From positions 3,224,001 to 3,288,000 of the forward strand of contig NZ_OZ239981.1 in the NCBI RefSeq assembly GCF_965196975.1: 64,000 nt of DNA. Reading direction: 5' to 3'. The translations under genes and the position numbers were made by a program. This DNA comes from Endozoicomonas sp965196975 (GTDB lineage: Bacteria > Pseudomonadota > Gammaproteobacteria > Pseudomonadales > Endozoicomonadaceae). Of the stretch, positions 62,312 through 64,000 are shown piece by piece (position 1 is the first letter of the stretch; each line of letters starts with the position of its first letter). The notes under the pieces were generated by a model. That model was not told where the DNA came from. It was given only the letters and a program-made list of their open reading frames with translations, and ran no database searches.

Positions 62312-62354
62312 AAATCACTATAAAGCGAACAGCAACTATCGGGGGAGCGTCTTT

Positions 62355-63644
62355 ATGAGCATCATAATCGACCGACGCCTCAACGGAAAAAAGAAGAGTA
62401 CTGTCAACCGACAGCGTTTTCTGAGGCGTTACCGCAGCCTTGTCAAAGAGGCAGTACAGGATGCTGTTGATCAACGCTCAATAACCGACGTTGAAAGCGG
62501 CAGCAATATTACCATCCCGAAAAAAGACCTGAATGAACCTTTTTTTCATCACGGTCAGGGCGGCCATCACGGCCACGTTCATCCGGGCAATAAAGAGTTT
62601 AACCAGGGCGATCGCATTCAGCGACCTCCGGGTGGTGGCGGACAGGGTACAGGAGATGGCAAGGCCAGTGACAGCGGTGAAGGCGCTGATGACTTTGCCT
62701 TCCAGATCAATCGTGATGAATTTCTTGAGTACCTGTTTGATGATCTGGAACTGCCTAACCTGGTCAGGAAAGAGCTGAAAGACAGCACAGACTACAAATT
62801 AAAGCGCGCGGGTTTTACGACAGCGGGCTCGCCAGACCGCTTGAATGTTGTCCGTTCACTGCGTGCAGCTCATGCACGGCGGATAGCTCTCTCCGGAAAA
62901 GACCGAAAAGTGATCCGAACGCTGAAGCGAGAGCTTCGGGAAATGGAAGTCAGCCCGGATGAGGTTGACCATCTTCAGGCGCGCCGGATCCGTGAAGAGA
63001 TCAATGTACTTAATAAAAAGCTGAAGCGCCTGCCATTCATTGATGACTTTGACCTACGCTTCAACAACATGGCCAAGGTACCTCAGCCTTCCAGCAAGGC
63101 AGTGATGTTCTGCGTGATGGATGTTTCCGGCTCCATGACCCGGGAAATCAAGGACATGGCCAAGCGCTTCTTCCTGCTTCTCTACCTGTTCCTGGAGAGA
63201 AACTATGAAGCGGTAGAGGTCGTCTTTATACGACACCACAGCGAAGCTCGTGAGTGTGATGAGCAGGACTTCTTCTACGCCAGAGAAACCGGGGGAACCG
63301 TTGTATCCACCGCCCTGCGTCTGGCTGATGAAATCATCACTAATCGTTACTCCCCCAACGAGTGGAATATCTATATCGCCCAGGCTTCTGATGGTGATAA
63401 CTGGGAGGCAGATTCCAGTAAATGTCACGACATCATTCTGGAAAAACTGCTCCCGGTCTGTCAGTACTACTCCTATGTAGAAATCACAGATCGCCATCAC
63501 CAGAACCTGTGGTACGAGTACAAATCCATAGAGCAGGCACATCCAGGACATTTTGCCATGCAGCAGATCCGCAGTTATGCGGACATTTACCCAACCTTCC
63601 GCCGTTTATTTGAGAAAAAGGAGGGAAGTCATGTTGGAAGCTGA
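62355..63644 (+). CDS. yeaH: YeaH/YhbH family protein (DUF444)
   Basis: A 429-residue protein of the DUF444 family (E. coli YeaH, 427). It starts MSIIIDRRLNGKKKSTVNRQ; GGGGGAG lies 8 nt before this ATG. The frame is open 21 codons further upstream but that part covers the hairpins. A Gly/His-rich segment (FFHHGQGGHHGHVHPG) is followed by a von Willebrand A-like domain with the MIDAS-type motif VMDVSGSMTREIKD and late RYSPNEWNIYIAQASDGDNW. It works with PrkA and SpoVR in stress adaptation; its biochemistry is unresolved. Confidence 0.93.
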   Translation: MSIIIDRRLNGKKKSTVNRQRFLRRYRSLVKEAVQDAVDQRSITDVESGSNITIPKKDLNEPFFHHGQGGHHGHVHPGNKEFNQGDRIQRPPGGGGQGTGDGKASDSGEGADDFAFQINRDEFLEYLFDDLELPNLVRKELKDSTDYKLKRAGFTTAGSPDRLNVVRSLRAAHARRIALSGKDRKVIRTLKRELREMEVSPDEVDHLQARRIREEINVLNKKLKRLPFIDDFDLRFNNMAKVPQPSSKAVMFCVMDVSGSMTREIKDMAKRFFLLLYLFLERNYEAVEVVFIRHHSEARECDEQDFFYARETGGTVVSTALRLADEIITNRYSPNEWNIYIAQASDGDNWEADSSKCHDIILEKLLPVCQYYSYVEITDRHHQNLWYEYKSIEQAHPGHFAMQQIRSYADIYPTFRRLFEKKEGSHVGS

Positions 63645-64000
63645 AGCACCTGTAAAAAAATCAAAAGAAAGGAAAGAGCCGCTGTCTACCGGCTCTGACT
63701 GGACCTTCGAACTACTGGAAGTCTATGACCGGGAGTTTGCCCGGCTGGCCGACAAGTTCAGACTGGACACCTATCCGAACCAGATAGAGGTGATCAGCTC
63801 TGAGCAGATGCTGGACGCATACTCCTCCGTGGGCATGCCGTTGATGTATAACCACTGGAGCTATGGCAAGACGTTCCTGAGTAACCAGCAGAACTACCAG
63901 CAGGGAAGAATGGGCCTGGCGTATGAGATAGTCATCAACTCCAACCCCTGCATAGCGTACCTCATGGAAGAAAACACCATGCCTATGCAGGCACTGGTTA
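63631..64000 (+). CDS. SpoVR/YcgB family protein, 3' end outside window
   Basis: ATG at 63631 with a strong SD (GGAGGG, 5 nt upstream), overlapping the yeaH stop by 14 bp. The visible 123 residues include DWTFELLEVYDREFARLADK, LDTYPNQIEVISSEQMLDAY and GMPLMYNHWSYGKTF, followed by AYEIVINSNPCIAYLMEEN, the conserved N-terminal SpoVR pattern. It completes the prkA-yeaH-spoVR operon. The C-terminus lies beyond the window. Confidence 0.93.
   Translation, partial: MLEAEAPVKKSKERKEPLSTGSDWTFELLEVYDREFARLADKFRLDTYPNQIEVISSEQMLDAYSSVGMPLMYNHWSYGKTFLSNQQNYQQGRMGLAYEIVINSNPCIAYLMEENTMPMQALV

Noticed and set aside
1..64000. CRISPR array or prophage
   Set aside because: No regularly spaced direct repeats with unique spacers and no phage structural, integrase or lysis genes were found; the repeats seen are IS elements and palindromes.

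Overview
The window looks like chromosomal DNA of a host-associated marine gammaproteobacterium of the Endozoicomonas type. That assignment is inference. It rests on gammaproteobacterial gene orders (tolC/yqiB/cpdA, TSUP-lgt-thyA, prkA-yeaH-spoVR, hmgA-fahA-maiA), dense insertion sequences, and a scatter of AT-rich orphan genes that look like secreted effectors between housekeeping genes. No tRNA, rRNA, CRISPR array or prophage was seen.

Layout. 1-6 kb: a partial FAD oxidoreductase, a TSUP permease, a coiled-coil orphan, IS66 copy 1, a PP-loop ATPase and a CNNM/CBS membrane protein. 6-11.2 kb: a TetR regulator and an RND pump (lipoprotein adaptor plus permease). 11.3-19 kb: a vitamin B12 block, all on the minus strand except one effector-like orphan: a degenerate PduO-like paralogue, btuB, btuF, a cobalamin riboswitch, a canonical pduO and cobQ. 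At least four palindromic repeats lie here. One sits inside the riboswitch, and two supply the 3' ends of pduO and cobQ. 19-29 kb: waaA, tolC, yqiB and cpdA, with about 5 kb of accessory DNA between yqiB and cpdA. That DNA holds a CheD-like putative deamidase, a transposase remnant, a GNAT enzyme, a DUF397 protein and IS66 copy 2.

29-36.9 kb: an IS982-type element with a nested palindrome, the homogentisate pathway operon hmgA-fahA-maiA (tyrosine breakdown), an esterase and an M20 peptidase. 37-46.6 kb: a probable glycosaminoglycan-use locus with a KdgM/OmpG-like porin, an autotransporter and a chondroitin ABC lyase gene. The lyase gene is broken by two insertion sequences (IS66 copy 3 and an ISKra4-type element), each with a clean 8-bp target duplication, so the ancestral gene of about 1036 codons can be rebuilt exactly. 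46.7-52.7 kb: a tiny lipoprotein, a low-complexity orphan, a YccS-type protein, rimK and an AstE/AspA-like amidohydrolase. 52.9-55.6 kb: an 896-residue protein with the CKSxKDRT active site of SopB/IpgD/INPP4 phosphoinositide phosphatases, a strong type III effector candidate. 55.7-59.9 kb: thyA, lgt, IS66 copy 4 and a second TSUP permease. 60.3-64 kb: the prkA-yeaH-spoVR stress operon.

Main points. Two candidate host-modifying enzymes (CheD-like and SopB-like) and one protein with tandem TQT motifs suggest an effector repertoire. The four near-identical 1599-bp IS66 copies record a recent expansion that has already destroyed a host-polysaccharide enzyme. Family calls come from motif recognition in the translated sequence; no database search was run.
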